Assembly: GCA_019279435.1 (NCBI GenBank)
Contig: JAAALK010000080.1
Coordinates: 34,801,337 to 34,865,336 of the forward strand
Direction: 5' to 3'
DNA length: 64,000 nucleotides
DNA from: Zizania palustris
Taxonomy: Eukaryota > Streptophyta > Magnoliopsida > Poales > Poaceae
Each line of letters starts with the position of its first letter. Positions within the stretch are counted from its first letter, which is position 1. Made by a program: the position numbers and the translations under genes. The notes under the pieces are model-generated. The model worked only from the letters and a program-made list of their open reading frames with translations, was not told the origin of the DNA and did not search any database. Below are positions 33,386 to 45,456 of the stretch, in pieces.

Positions 33386-34858
33386 ATGACAAGTACATCT
33401 ACACCGCCGATGGACATAATAGGAGGCGCGGATATCAACAACCGCAACATCTTGACACCTACACTTGAAGATATCCCCGCAGAAGACCGAGCAGAGATCA
33501 AGGCAAAGTTAAAGGCGCTCCAGGACATGATGCTTGGGGGCTACGTTAAGACAAGCGCAGGCTTCATCAAGTGCGACATCATCACCCCCGACCTCGCTCA
33601 GGTCCAGGTAACACCTGTATCACCTCGTTTATCTTCTTTAGAAATTGAGCAAAAAATAGCCACATCAGTAGATCAAGCCGTTAGCGCTTCGCTAGCCAAC
33701 CGTTTAGATTCTGCAGTCAGCTCCCAAGTAGAGGCGACTCTTAGGAGGTTCGGCTTTACGAAGGCCGTACCACCGATTCCTATTACTACTGCACCTTCGG
33801 CAAACCACGTATACAGTAGGACTAACGACAGCACTAGCGCAGTCATGTCTCCGGCCTCACCGCTTATGGCCAAGACCAATCATTACACCTACGGTCAAAC
33901 TAACGCTGCATACCACGCACCACCACCTACGCCGATACCCGCGTTGCCCGCACCACATGCGCAGGCGTCCGGACACAAACACGTCGTACAGATAGCGTGC
34001 AGGGAAGAGTCCCATGGCCGACACGCCGATATCCCCCCGCGTGTCGTGCCCCCGCATGAGAGGCGCGCGCAAGCAACATGCCAAGATGACATAGAAGAGC
34101 AAGTCCATGCACTATTTAGAGAGTGTGACGGCTTCGTGCCCAAGGGACGGGTTAGGGTTTACCGTAAGCCATACCCCGACCATCTTGATACAGTGCCCTA
34201 CCCCCACGGTTATAGAATCCCTGAATTCACTAAGTTTGATGGCGAGGGTAGCAAGACTACACTAGAGCACATTAGTCAATTTTGGCACAGTGTGGAGAAG
34301 TTAGCGGGATAGATGCTCTAAAAGTTAGATTATTTTCTCTCTCGCTTTCCGGCACCGCTTTCACTTGGTTTTCGGTGCTCCCGCCGAACTCCATCCAAAC
34401 GTGGGATGATTTAGAGCGGAAATTCCATGATTATTTCTACACGGGTGAGACAGAACTCAGGCTCTCTCATTTGACATCGGTTAAGCAGAAATCTAACAAG
34501 AATGCCTCTGAGTACATTAAGTGTTTCAGGGATACTAGAAACCGATGTTTTAGCCTTAATATTTCGGAAAGGGACTTGGCAGAGCTAGCTTTTAACGGGT
34601 TGCGTTCTGAAATTAAAGAGAGGTTAGATAACCAAAACTTTTTAGAAGTTAGCCAAGTTCTATAGCAGGCTCTGGTCCAGGAAGGCCGAGCCAAAGATAA
34701 GAAATTTATTAAGACGTTTAGCAAGCCTAGGGCTGAAATCCACATCATGGAACGTTCTGACGATGAAGAATAGGAAGAGGAGGATTTGACCGATATGTTT
34801 GCAGCCGAATGGTTGTGGAACGCTAAGAATAAACCTGTCACCTGCTCCGAGTTATGAC
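33386..34858 (+). pseudogene. Element B gag, N-terminal and capsid part (broken)
   Basis: ATG 33386 (MTSTSTPPMDIIGGAD) follows the primer site. The first frame runs to 34312 and ends early because one T is missing at about 34280 compared with A. The capsid core resumes in another frame at 34282-34665 with GTAFTWFSVLPPNSIQTWDDL, LTSVKQKSNKNASEYIK and LNISERDLAELAFNGL, the plant Retrotrans_gag pattern. It stops at TAG 34663-34665, with further stops near 34771 and 34856. Gag would build the particle. Confidence 0.88.
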
Positions 34859-36954
34859 CATCCCCCACAAAGAATCGACTTAGTGAGGTCAAGTACTCGT
34901 TTGATATAACTAAATGTGATAAAATATTTGATTTTCTCTTAAAAAGTCAGCTTCTCAGATTACCTAAGGGTCAAGTCATTCCACCTGCCGATGAGTTAAA
35001 GAAGCATCCATATTGTAAGTGGCATGATTCACATTCACATAATACTAATGACTGCAATGTTTTCCGACGACAGATACAATCGGCCATAGAAGAAGGACGA
35101 TTGAAGATAGACCATAATCCGAAGATGAAGCTGGATAAAGATCCGTTTCCCATCAACGCCGTCGACCTCAGCGAAAAGAAGGTGTTGATTCGGCCAGAAC
35201 AGGCCGAGTCGGCTAAGGGAAAGGATGTAATTGTTGGAGAACCACGCACCCGCACGCTCATACTAAAGAACCCCGAGGTAGGAGTGTGGAAACAGAACAT
35301 TAATACCCCTTCAGCTAAAGCTCACAAGAGGCCGAAGGTAACATACAACATGTTGTTGAACAAGCATCAAAGAAGGGCCAAGGAAGCAGGTCCACACACT
35401 AAGAAGCTAAGGCAGCCGAAGGGTCCGGGGCTCCCAGAGGGTAGCTTCGGACCGAAGCAGGCGAACGCTCCGCACGGAGGCTTCGGGCCACGGTGGCATG
35501 ATGCTCCACACGGTGGTTTCGAGGCTCAGTGGCCGAACCCCCCGTACAGCGGCTTCGAGCCCCAATGGTCGGGCCCCCTATACAGCAACTTCGACCCCCA
35601 ATGGTCGAACCCCGCACCATGTTGGACTTCTCCGATGGGAGGCTTCGGCCCACACTGGCCGAACGTACCTCCGGCCTGGCAGGACCCTTCGCTGGTGTGG
35701 TCTAAGATACCATCGACTTTGCCGAACCCCCCTTCGGGTAGCAGGTCCAACTCACAGTGGGCGAGGCCACTAAATCCGCTGATTCCTCCACCGTATGACT
35801 GGGCGGGGACCCTGTGGGCTCCGTACGTATCCAGGTCAGGGTACCCTCCACAACCTAATGATATGCCTTGTTTTCCTTCGGAGTATTATGGATGGCAGGG
35901 GCAAACAGACGCAGCGGAGGAGGGCATCGTCCATAGACTATCCGTAGTGCCTCCGAATCAGACCATGCAGAGCGAAGCCAAAGGGTGCGAGCATGAGGAG
36001 GCCGAGGTCAGGGAGTCCGAAGTCATCACCATCAGAGTTGGGTCTCAGGAAGTCCCAATCCCGAAAACTTTGTCACCGAGGTCTGATGGAGGTAAGTCTC
36101 ATGCTTCGGCCGAACTCTGCGCCGAAGCCTGGGTCGGTCGGCCGAACGAGGCCTACCCATCTGTCAGGGTTCGCAATGAAGCACCCTGCAAACACAGGGT
36201 GCGCAAGGCCGAAGGGCACAATACCACTTCGCCCAGAATTAATGGAAGTCGAACAGTCGCACCCGGCACAAAGCCGCAACCATCTTGTGCCCCTCCAAGC
36301 ATGTCCAAATCACAGAAGAGACGCCTGCAAAGACTACGGGCACAAGAGATGCACGAGAAGAAAGCTGAGGATGAGCGCGACGCTATCTTCGAGGAAATCC
36401 ACCCTCGACCAGCTACAAAGCAGGTATGGAGGGAGAAGTCGGTTGAGATAAACAACCCGGCTCCTAGTCCGAGCGATGACGACGACATGCTCGACGATGA
36501 TTACTCGCCCATCTCTGAAGGGCCCGCACCCCAGGTGATGGATATCAACATCGTCACGCTACCTGTAGAGTTCGCCCTACCGCAGGAGGGGGCCGAGGTT
36601 GCTCAGTTGAACCTCGGCCCGCGCAATGCCATTTTTGAGAAGCCCGAGGACTCGGCCCGTCATCTAAAGCCCCTCTATGTCAGAGGTCACATCGATGGGA
36701 AGCCAATTTCCCGAATGCTCGTCGACGGCGGCGCCACTGTTAACTTAATGCCTTGTTCGTTATTAAAGAAACTTGGCAGGGACGAAGATGACCTGAAGAA
36801 GACCAACTTGATGCTCAACGGATTCAACGGCGATAGCTCTGAGGCCAAGGGAGTACTCTCTATGGAGTTGACGGTGGGCAACAAAATGTTGCCAACAGCA
36901 TTTTTCATCGTCGATGTGCAGGGTAATTATAGCGTACTACTCGGGCGCAACTAG
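34859..36954 (+). pseudogene. Element B gag C-terminal region and retropepsin (long open frame)
   Basis: An uninterrupted frame at 35101-36954 joins the gag tail to the protease. It starts with a basic segment (HDSHSHNTNDC-like zinc-binding remnant just upstream at 35020-35060). A low-complexity block rich in Pro, Trp, Gly and Phe follows (about 35400-35800), then an acidic DDDMLDDDYSPISEG segment. The aspartic protease has an intact RMLVDGGATVNLMP active site (Asp codon 36724-36726) and ends near YSVLLGRN. It matures the polyprotein. The open frame begins at a non-ATG codon, so this is part of a polyprotein. Confidence 0.87.
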
Positions 36955-37020
36955 ATTCATGCAAACTGTTGCATTCCTTATACTCTTCACCAGTGCCTGA
37001 TACAGTGGGACGGCGATGAG

Positions 37021-39113
37021 GTGGAGGTCATCCCCGCGGATACTTCGGCCCAAGTAGCATTGGCCGATGTATCGGTTGGCGCCGTCCATAACAATGTAGA
37101 GTGTCTGTCAGCTAGAGATCTTTCAGATTATGATTTTGTTAGTGTATCCAAAGGACGGTTTGTACCTGTGTCTGTAAAGATGGCTGGAGTAGCACGGCTA
37201 TTTTTGTATTAATAGTCATGTCTAGCAAGAACAATCTAGATTGGCTAAAGTCTCGCGTGGAGCAATATCGGTCTAGTAAAGACGGTATTACCGAGGCCAT
37301 CGGGGACTTTAGCGAAGTAGAGAAATTAGGACAAGGTTTTGCGTCGACCGATCCCTTGGAGGAAGTCGATATAGGTGATGGTACATCCCAAGGCCGACTT
37401 TTGTAAACCAACATTTACAGACTGATGAAAAGGCTGAAGTGATAAAGTTACTTCGGTCGTACGTCGATTGTTTCGCATGGGAGTATAGCGAGATGCCAGG
37501 GCTAAGCCGTGAGCTCGTGGAGCATCGGCTGCCTATCAAGCCCGGATTTAGGTCTTATAAGCAGCCACCCCGTAGCTTTAATTCGGCCATCTATGACCGA
37601 GTTAAAGAAGAGGTGGAGCGACTACTCAAGGCTGAATTTATTAGGCCATGCAGGTACGCGGAATGGGTTGCTAACATTGTGCCTGTAGAGAAGAAAGGGA
37701 GCGGCAAGATACGGATGTGTATTGATTTCAGGGATCTGAATAGAGCTACTCCGAAGGATGAGTATCCAATGCCGATAGCCGACGTGCTGATCAACGATGC
37801 TTCAGGGCACAAGGTACTAAGTTTTCTTGATGACAATGCTGGTTATAATCAAATATTTATGGCCGAAGAGGATGTCTACAAGACTGCCTTTCGATGCCCT
37901 GGTTTTGTCGGTTTGTTCGAATGGGCCGTCATGACTTTTTGTTTGAAAAATGTTGGCGCCACGTATCAGCGCGCTATGAACTTGATCTTTCATGACTTGT
38001 TAGGAGTTATGTTATAAGTTTACATCAATGATGTCGTAGTCAAATCGGACTCTATGGGAAACCATTTAGCCGATTTGAAAGTTGCTTTCGATAGGATGCG
38101 ACAGTATGAGCTGAAAATGAACCCACTTAAGTGTGCTTTTGGCGTGTCGGCGGGTAAGTTCTTAGGTTTCATGATTCATGAGAGAGGCATAGAAATTGAT
38201 CCTAAGAGACTTGAGAAGATTAGAAACATCGCAGCGCCGACATGCAAAAGGGATGTACAAAAATTACTAGGCAAGATGAACTATTTGTGTCGCTTTATAT
38301 CCAACTTGTCTGGCAAGATTGATGCATTTGTCCCCATACTCCGGCTAAAGAATGAAGCCGAGTTCACTTGGGGGCAAGCCAACAAAGTACTTTCGAAAAG
38401 ATCAAGGAGTGCTTGTCATCACCGCCTGTGGTGACAGCACCTAAAGCCGGGATTCCATTTCGGTTATACATCAGGAGGTAGAAGGGAAAGAGTACATCAT
38501 CACATTCTTGAGCCACCGCCTACTGGACATCGAAACCAGGTACGCATTCGTGGAGCAATTGTGTTTGTCACTTTAATATGCGTGCACTAAGTTACGCCAC
38601 TATCTTCTCCCCACTACATGTGTTGTCGTTTGCCAAACCGATGTTATAAAGCACATGTTACAGAAGCCGATTCTAAGTGGAAGAATCGAAAAATGGGCTT
38701 ACGCGTTGATTGAATATGATTTGGCCTACGAACCCCTCAAAGCGATGAAAGGTCAAGTCGTAGCCAACTTTATAGTTGATCATCACATAGATCTTAGCTG
38801 GAGTGACGATATTGCTCTAGTTGAGGTAGTGCCATGGAAACTTTATTTTGATGGTTCGGCTTGCAAGAGTGGCCAAGGTATTGGAGTGGTTCTCATATCA
38901 CCTGATGGTATGCACTTTGAAACTTTGGCCCGACTAGAGTTTTCTTCCACCAATAACCAAGCCGAATACGAAGCCTTATTGCTAGGTCTTGAATTGCTAG
39001 AATCTGTAGGTGCTAGACATGTTCACGCATATGGTGATTTGTTATTAGTAGTACAACAAGTAGCAAATAATGCTCAATGTTTTAATGGCATGCTGAATAG
39101 TTACTTGCACTAA
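37021..39113 (+). pseudogene. Element B reverse transcriptase, RNase H and second RNase H (broken)
   Basis: The linker frames 37021-37406 lead into RT at 37439-38017: CFAWEYSEMPGLSRELVEH, KIRMCIDFRDLNRATPKDE, FLDDNAGYNQI, MTFCLKNVGATYQRAM. A TAA at 38015-38017 falls just before the catalytic box, which reads YINDVVVKS; the first Asp is Asn (codon 38027-38029). The thumb and connection continue at 38054-38434. The standard RNase H is degraded at 38435-38654. The second RNase H at 38655-39113 has LYFDGSACKSGQGIG, STNNQAEYEALLLGL and YGDLLLVVQQV, so its Asp-Glu-Asp set looks complete. The RT substitution alone should abolish activity. Confidence 0.9.
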
Positions 39114-39158
39114 TGTCTAGACATAGTTGCTATTTTTGATGATTTCAAAATATCTCAC

Positions 39159-40854
39159 GTGTCAAGAGAAGCCAATTCAGTCGCCAATGATTTGGCTCAG
39201 CAAGCATCTTGCTACCAAGTCAGGAGAGGGAAATTTTCTGTATTGGAGAAGCCGGTGTTTAGTCTCACTGCCGAAGCCAGTAACGGTGGGCAGGCGCACC
39301 CTCTGGGTCGAACCCCTCTGACCGCCGAAGGTCACTGCGCACTAGGGATCCTAGACCGGAGTACCCTGCAAACCGAAGGTGCTAGCACGCCGAAGTCCGT
39401 AGGCCGAAGCCTCCTGCACGGAGAGGGCTCCCCGGAGTCTGAACCCTCCGAAGGGCTTCGGCCCAGCACACTCCGAACGGCCACTTCGACCAGGCTTCGG
39501 CAGGAGCTGGAATGGCTCGGGGGACACTCCGAAGTCAGTGATTTAGAAGTTTTTCAGAAGGTGGACCAGTGAGACCCTCTGAAACCTGTAAGGGCGATTG
39601 GAGAGTCCCAATCGTCCATTATTTGAGAGAACCTAGCCAAAGGGTTGATCGGAAGGTTCGGCGACAAGCGTTCAAATTCGTGTTGGTAGACGACACATTG
39701 TATCTCCGAACCATCGACGGAGTACTGTTGAAGTGTTTAGACCATGAGAAATCTTAGGTGGCCACAGGAGAAGTCCATGAAGGGCTTTGCGGCACTCATT
39801 AGTCGGCTCAAAAAATGAGTTGGATGCTCAAAAGAGCGGGTTTTTATTGCCGACTATGACTGAAGATTGTTTCAAGTAATATAGAGGATGTGAAGCATGT
39901 CAGAAGTTTGGCAATATTCAGTTATCTCCTGCCTCATTACTCAATCCTATTGTCAAGCCATGGCCGTTTTGAGGTTGGGGTTTATACTTCATCGGCCAGA
40001 TTCACCCTCCTTCCTCAAAAGGGCATCGGTTCATGTTGATGGCGACGGATTACTTCACTAAGTGGACCGAGGTCGTACCTCTCAAGAACATGACTCACAA
40101 TGAGGTACGTGATTTTATTTTAAAGCACATCATACATAGATTCGGCATTCCTCAAACTCTTACTAAGGACCAAGGTAGTTCATTCATCTCTAGAGAAGTA
40201 AGGGACTTCACCGAATACTATGGTATTAAGTTGATAAACTCTTCACCTTACTATGCTCAGGCCAATGGTCAGGCCGAGTCTAGTAATAAAACCGTGATTA
40301 AGCTTATTAAGAAGAAAATTGAAGAGTTTACTAAAAGGTGGCATGAAGTGTTTTCCGAGGCGCTATGGGCTTGTAGAATTGCGAAGCACGGTGCTACCAA
40401 GGTCAGTCCATATGAGTTGGTATATGGACAAGAGGTCGTTCTGCCTGTAGAGGTAGATCTTGGCTCTTTAAGAGTGTTAAAACAAGATGGCTTATCGGTC
40501 AACGAGTATGAAACCCTTCTAAAGGATAATCTAGAGGAAGTGACTGATAAGAGACTAAGGGCTTTAGAAGCCATAGAAGTAGACAAGAAGAGGGTAGCTA
40601 AATCCTACAATAAAAAGGTTAAACCAAAATCGTTTCAAATAGGAGACTTGGTGTGGAAAATGATTTTACCCTTAGGCACGAAAAGTCCCAAGTTTGGTAA
40701 ATGGTCGCCTAGTTGGGAAGGTCCTTTTAAGATAGCCAAAATCGCTCCTAGCAGTGCATACGTGTTGGAATCTCTGCGAGGAGAGCGGTTTCGAAGAGCT
40801 TTGAATGGTAGGTACTTGAAAACATTTTTTCCAAGCGTGTGGCAAACAACGTGA
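39159..40854 (+). pseudogene. Element B integrase with upstream linker (N-terminus broken, core open)
   Basis: A GC-rich linker (39159-39572) precedes the integrase N-terminal part (39569-39757). The HHCC zinc region that follows (39760-40000) is broken by stops. The core and C-terminal domain are open at 40033-40854. First Asp is in MATDYFTKW. The second is in TKDQGSSF. The Glu is in NGQAESSNK. A chromodomain is not present. The tail has FQIGDLVWK and KFGKWSPSWEGPFKI, typical of gypsy integrase C-termini. It would insert element cDNA. Stop codon precedes the polypurine tract by about 75 bp. Confidence 0.9.
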
Positions 40855-40924
40855 GAGGTGTCGAAAAGCCGATATGGATGGTATCGTCTTTAGATTGTTA
40901 TGCTTTTAGGTCACTTAGTTCACT

Positions 40925-40942
40925 AAAATGCAGGGGGGCATA
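40925..40942 (+). other. Polypurine tract of element B
   Basis: AAAATGCAGGGGGGCATA ends at the 3' LTR start. Confidence 0.8.
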
Positions 40943-42357
40943 TGTTGATAGCAAAAAATGGCATCAATGGTTGAGATTGTCGAAATGTCAATTTTGATGA
41001 TCTGGGTCGAAAATACACATGTCCGGGGGCTGGCCGAAGCCCTACAGGGCCGAAGGTCCATTGGGATATGGGCTCCGAAAGCCTCTGGCCAGCCCACGGC
41101 CTTCGGCCGGGAAGCCTTCGAAGGCCCACGCCACCGAAGCTTCAGCCCAAGGAGTCAGGCTGAAACCCTACAGGGTCGAAGGTCCATTGGGCTATGGGCT
41201 CCGAAAACCTCTGGCCAGCCCACGGCCTTCGGCCGGGAAGCCTTTGGAGGCACACACCACCGAAGCTTCGGCCCGAGGAGCAGGCCTCGACGGGCCTGGC
41301 CGAAGCCCACATCGGCAGAGATGGAGTTGTATGCGATTCCAACTCAGTTTTTATCTCCATCCAACCGGGTTAATAGCAGATTAGATTGGAAATTAAGCCC
41401 CTATAAATAGAGAGGCGAGGCCAGCGTAGAGCCCCCCCCAACTCAAACCAAACCAAAGCCCTATGCTTTGATCGTATTTACTTTACCTTTATTTTCTTGT
41501 ACCTCTTTGTGGGTTTGCCTGGAAGCCCTCCGCCGGCCACTTCGGAACAGTGGTAACCCTTGTTACTTCGCTTGTGAAGTATCCGTTAATCTACGTAATA
41601 GATTGCTATCGCCTTGTTACTTCGCATGTGCAGTATCCGCTAATCTGCGTAACAGATTGCTACCTTCGCTACTAGTGCAACACTTAGCGGAATTCGGTCC
41701 TCAGGCCGAATTGGTACTTCAAATTATCTTTGTTGTAGGTTCGCATGTTCGGAGCTACTTCGTCGGAGGTATCCGGAGTTGAGAGATCGGTCTCGGAGGT
41801 CACCAGGACACCCTTCGGCGGGACTGCAGGCTCTGGCAACAGGCTTCGCCAGCATACTTCATCACAACGGGCTTCGCCACGACCATACTCCGCATCGGAC
41901 GAAGTTGCGCTCGTGCGTGGCCGTCGCATCATTATTCTGTAGTTTGCTGTATCGGAGATCTCATGCCGAACCCCGTTGTTCGGAGGTGATCATCACGTCC
42001 GGATCCGTTCGGAGTCTATCTTCGGCCGGATCAGTCCAAACGCTGAAGCACCCTTCGGCGGAGTACTTCGCACCAAACGTCGAAGGTACACTTCGGTGAC
42101 CCCTTCGCACCAAACTTCGAACCAGACGGGCTCCGACTGGTTTGCTGATTTTATTCTGTTTAATCTATCTCTTTCGGCTAATTGGATTATTTTGTGTAAT
42201 CTGGTTGCCTGGCGACTCCACCCCTTATCACGACTAATATAAGGGTAGTCGAAACGCGACGTCGGTGCTACGTCACGCTTAGGCTTGTCCCTAAGTATCC
42301 CTGCACTTTTGGATCATCGAACTGACCCAAGTGCGGGGGCACATTTTCGTGTAAACA
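40943..42357 (+). repeat. 3' LTR of element B
   Basis: 1415 bp, matching 31938-33347. It starts TGTTGATAGC and ends CGTGTAAACA. The TATAAATAGAG box is near 41403. Confidence 0.95.
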
Positions 42358-42362
42358 GACAC
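42358..42362. repeat. Target-site duplication of element B, right copy (GACAC)
   Basis: Identical to 31933-31937. Confidence 0.95.
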
Positions 42363-44110
42363 CGCAAATGCAATAGTAATGCAAGATAATAACAAAGGAA
42401 GGAAAATGGCTAATAGTGCAGAAAAGTACATTTTTCAGTTGTTGCATTTAGTGTAGTCAAATTTAATCATGCGGAATAATAAACATGAACATCATAATAC
42501 CATCTAACTCGAGGAGTATGTTTTCCCTCCTCGCACAACAGTCCTTACATGCCAAGTCATCATGCACATTCATTAAAATAAACTAACTGTAGGATGTCAC
42601 GCAACCCGCCCTTGACCGTGGGCTTGGCTTTTCGAAAATATTTATGACTCTGATCAGAGGCGTACTACTGTACCCACAAGGCACGCACTCATCCCATATA
42701 CCAAAGTGCAACGAGATGACCCATACCACGGGAACTCGTGCCAAAACCTCAGCATGAAATGCTCCAGGCGATAACCACCCGCTCTAGGTTTCACCGGCGC
42801 GCCGGGCCGCATCCCGGCTAACGTCGCACTCCCTTTTGCGCTATGTCGGTACAAGCCACCTGCAGGTGCGGCTTGACCCATCTCCAAATGGTGGCCTCGG
42901 TTTGGAACACCCCATAACTTAGTTAGGACTTACCCACTAGACTTGTGGTTAGTACGGAAGTGTATTGCGACGGATCCCATAGACCGGTCCTTATAGTGCC
43001 CCGGGTGCTACCGACCAATGCCCTAGCTTGCACCCGGAACCCACCATGCATACACTATCAACCATAACTCTATCACCAACAGCATTCCAGAGATAAGAAT
43101 AACGGGGATCATATAGTAGACTCCAATCACTACGACTCATTTTTAATCCTATAGCAATTGTGTCGATACATTGGACACTAGCTAATAGTACTAATAGTAT
43201 GGTGACAAGGAGTTTAGGCTAGATAACATGGCTTGGGTTGCACATCAAGGTCGGGGGATCCTAATTAATATATTGTAAGGGTCTCATTTGGCTAATGCAT
43301 GTATATCCTATGTGTTTTAGCGATAGTTTAGTAAAACATGGGTTCAATATGCTCAAAAGATTGGTTTGGTGACTTGCCTTGTCCAGCGAAAGGTGAGGGA
43401 GGGACTTCCGGGAAGTACTCCGGCTCCTCGGCGGCGTCGTAGTCTTTTCGACAAAAGTAATAAACATAACATTCAATAAACATTCCAAAATCACACAATA
43501 TGCATATGGGTTTTGATTAGGTTTAAATTAAGAAAAATAAGTTATTAAGTATATGAATTTTTAATATGGGCTTTTGATGGAGTTAGAGATTTCTAAAAAG
43601 GAAATAAAAATGTGCTCTTAATATATTTTAAACTTCCTATTGATTAATAATACAAAGTTCAGATCAACCTACTGTTTCTATTATACAAAAATGAAGAGGA
43701 TAAAAGTTAAATCTTTCTAAGGTTGCATTATGAACATATATTAAAGTGCATTAGAATACTTTATAAACTAAACATAAAATACTCAAAATAAACCAACTGT
43801 TTTTATTGTACAAACATGTAGAGAATAAAATTATGAATTTTCTGGAATTGAAATCGTAAATTTTGGAGTTAAAATGAGCAAGATATGGATTTTAGAAGTT
43901 TAAAACTATTTCTGGAAATTAATTTAAATCCAAAAACAGGCGTCGGTCCACGGTGAACCGGGTTCACCATGAACCCGCGCACTGTGCGTGTGCGTCGGAT
44001 CCAGATCCACCATTGGATCGCGATCGGGCGGCCACGGGCGAGGCGGGGGAGTTAAGTTAACGTGGACGACCAGGATTAAAACACCGAACCGGTACCCGAT
44101 GGATGGCCCA
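42363..44110. other. Segment G, right part: noncoding repeat-like sequence
   Basis: No supported protein. The sequence is moderately GC to about 43440, then strongly AT-rich (43500-43920), then GC-rich again up to the C LTR fragment. Small frames here lack any family motif. Assignment to an LTR is a guess. Confidence 0.4.
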
Positions 44111-44979
44111 ACTAACAACTACTCGGTGCATCGCCACACTTGGCTTCCCAAGGTTAATCCCAGCGGGATTCGGCACTCGGAGCTGGGCTGCATCGTTTTG
44201 ATCTCCGACGAAGAGGTGAGCCCCACCACCCCTAACGATCTTATCGATTAGGTCAGTTTCTTCACGGTTGCATCAGTTTGATCTATTGAAGCACTGGTTG
44301 AAACAATACGATCGCCGATTTATCGCGGTGTAATGGCTAGGTTTAAGGCTGCTTCAGATTGATCTCTTAGATTGATGTGATCTAGGTGTGGTAGTTTGAG
44401 GCTTCATCAGTTAGATCTGACATCTCTTACTATTGTACCTTTTTCATGTTGTATACCGTTCATCTAAATAAAGCATGCTTGATACTTTGACATATTGTTA
44501 AGATCGTCGTGATTAGCTACTGTCTTGGTTAGGTCCGATCTAGTTATTGTGATGATTTTCATGATATGGACATGTTATCTAGCTCGTTTTATTTATTTCT
44601 ATCGGAGTACAGGATGATAGGTTATCTTCAATTCAATACCCTTCATATTTGTCATCGAAAAGCGCTCATCAGCCCATACGTGTAAATTACCTATCTCATC
44701 GGCTAACGGCATGCTTGCCCAATCGCCTCGCCTATGGTCATCGGTCGTATGGCCGATCGGCATAATAGCCCACGATTATCCTATCCTTGTGCGGTCATCG
44801 GCTCGATAGCCGATAGGCTATGCTACGGATATTGTTCTCTCTATTTCCTTATCAGTTGAAGGGTCAAGCTGATTGATATACATTGAACCCTTTTTCTAAG
44901 AACGTTGGACCTGCACTAGAGTTAAGCAGATCTCTCAGGTCACGCGTGTGTCAAAGTGTGACCAAAAAACGCACCAACA
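44111..44979 (+). repeat. Element C right LTR, 3' fragment
   Basis: It starts within the LTR at AACAACTACTCGG and ends ACGCACCAACA. It is alignable throughout to 28555-29421, with visible divergence. The upstream part of this LTR is missing. Confidence 0.85.
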
Positions 44980-44984
44980 GTTTC
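44980..44984. repeat. Target-site duplication of element C, right copy (GTTTC)
   Basis: Pairs with GTTTT at 17363-17367, with one transition between them. Confidence 0.6.
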
Positions 44985-45040
44985 ATAACATACCCAAAAG
45001 CAACATTTATAACTACCCAATTACATAATACCATTTGGAA

Positions 45041-45456
45041 GCCCCTCCTCTTCTTTATATAGAGCCTACTGATGGACCTTTAATCAATATTAGAGCCCAG
45101 GAGATGTAATATACATGTTTGGCCCAAAAGCTAATGTTGAGGCGTGAAACTTTTGAAAATAACATCATGTATCGAAGTTATTTGATCCCAAAGTTCCAGT
45201 CCAACGGGAACTTCTGAATCTAGAGTCCAAAAATAATATTATGTATCGGTCCAAAACTTCTAATCCAACTAATACATCCAATTCCACTAGAACTTTGGTT
45301 CGTCCGGAATTCATCTTTCGGTCATGCCCGAAAATTCTAGTCCAACTAATACTTCCAATTCCTCTAGAACTAGTTACCAAGGTGAGGTTGGAAGTTCCGG
45401 TCCAACCAAAACTTTCGATTCTACCAAAACTTGTCTCTTAGGGTGTATTACCTACA
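45041..45456 (-). repeat. Element D 5' LTR remnant
   Basis: The minus strand starts TGTAGGTAATACACC, and a TATATAAAG box lies near 45057-45065 on that strand. It parallels 16503-16933, with GAGGAGGGGC at the shared end. Beyond that point (45040 and below) the two copies differ, so the 3' end of this LTR is lost or rearranged. Its promoter faces away from the P450. Confidence 0.55.

Larger units (their letters stand above)
31938..42357 (+). mobile_element. Element B: Tat-type Ty3/gypsy LTR retrotransposon, complete but mutated
   Basis: The element is 10.4 kb with LTRs 31938-33347 and 40943-42357, a primer site, a polypurine tract and an exact GACAC duplication. Gag, protease, RT, both RNase H domains and integrase are in the expected order on the plus strand. 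Same family as A; LTRs of H and I are related. Unlike E it has no antisense gene, because integrase is followed directly by the polypurine tract. Confidence 0.95.
31655..44110. mobile_element. Segment G: unclassified insertion inside C, split by element B
   Basis: Two pieces, 31655-31932 and 42363-44110, are joined across B's GACAC duplication. No protein is supported. It begins TGACGTCCCGATTTACC and ends in GC-richer sequence with GTCCACGGTGAACCGGGTTC near 43950. The style, with a TGxGACGTCCC-like start and AT-rich middle, recalls long noncoding LTRs of chromovirus (Tekay/Del-like) elements. That resemblance is from memory only. It is not bounded by a matching duplication in C. Confidence 0.35.
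17368..44979 (+). mobile_element. Element C: Tat-type Ty3/gypsy element (Grande-like primer site), heavily interrupted and deleted
   Basis: The left LTR is 17368-17620 plus 28551-29421 (split by F). The right LTR fragment is 44111-44979. The coding part, 29520-31657, lacks gag and protease but has RT, RNase H and the second RNase H. It is cut in the integrase by segment G. The primer site TGGCATGCCCGGTGGGAC resembles that of the maize Grande group (from memory). Confidence 0.8.
16447..45456 (-). mobile_element. Element D: old, internally deleted Ty1/copia-like element hosting the nest
   Basis: Two diverged direct repeats (16447-16933 and 45041-45456) align over about 400 bp and read as minus-strand LTRs. 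Each has a TATATAA-type box and pairs of short motifs such as GAAGTTCTGG. At 16934-16950 the minus strand reads AGTGCAAGTGGGAG, the polypurine tract typical of Angela/RIRE1-like copia elements, directly before the LTR start TGATGG. Only about 430 bp of internal sequence (16934-17362) plus a short piece after C (44985-45040) remains, with no coding capacity. The lineage is from recollection of these motifs. Confidence 0.6.

Noticed and set aside
42363..44110. Host gene between B and C's right LTR
   Set aside because: Only short frames without motifs; composition and context are those of repeats.
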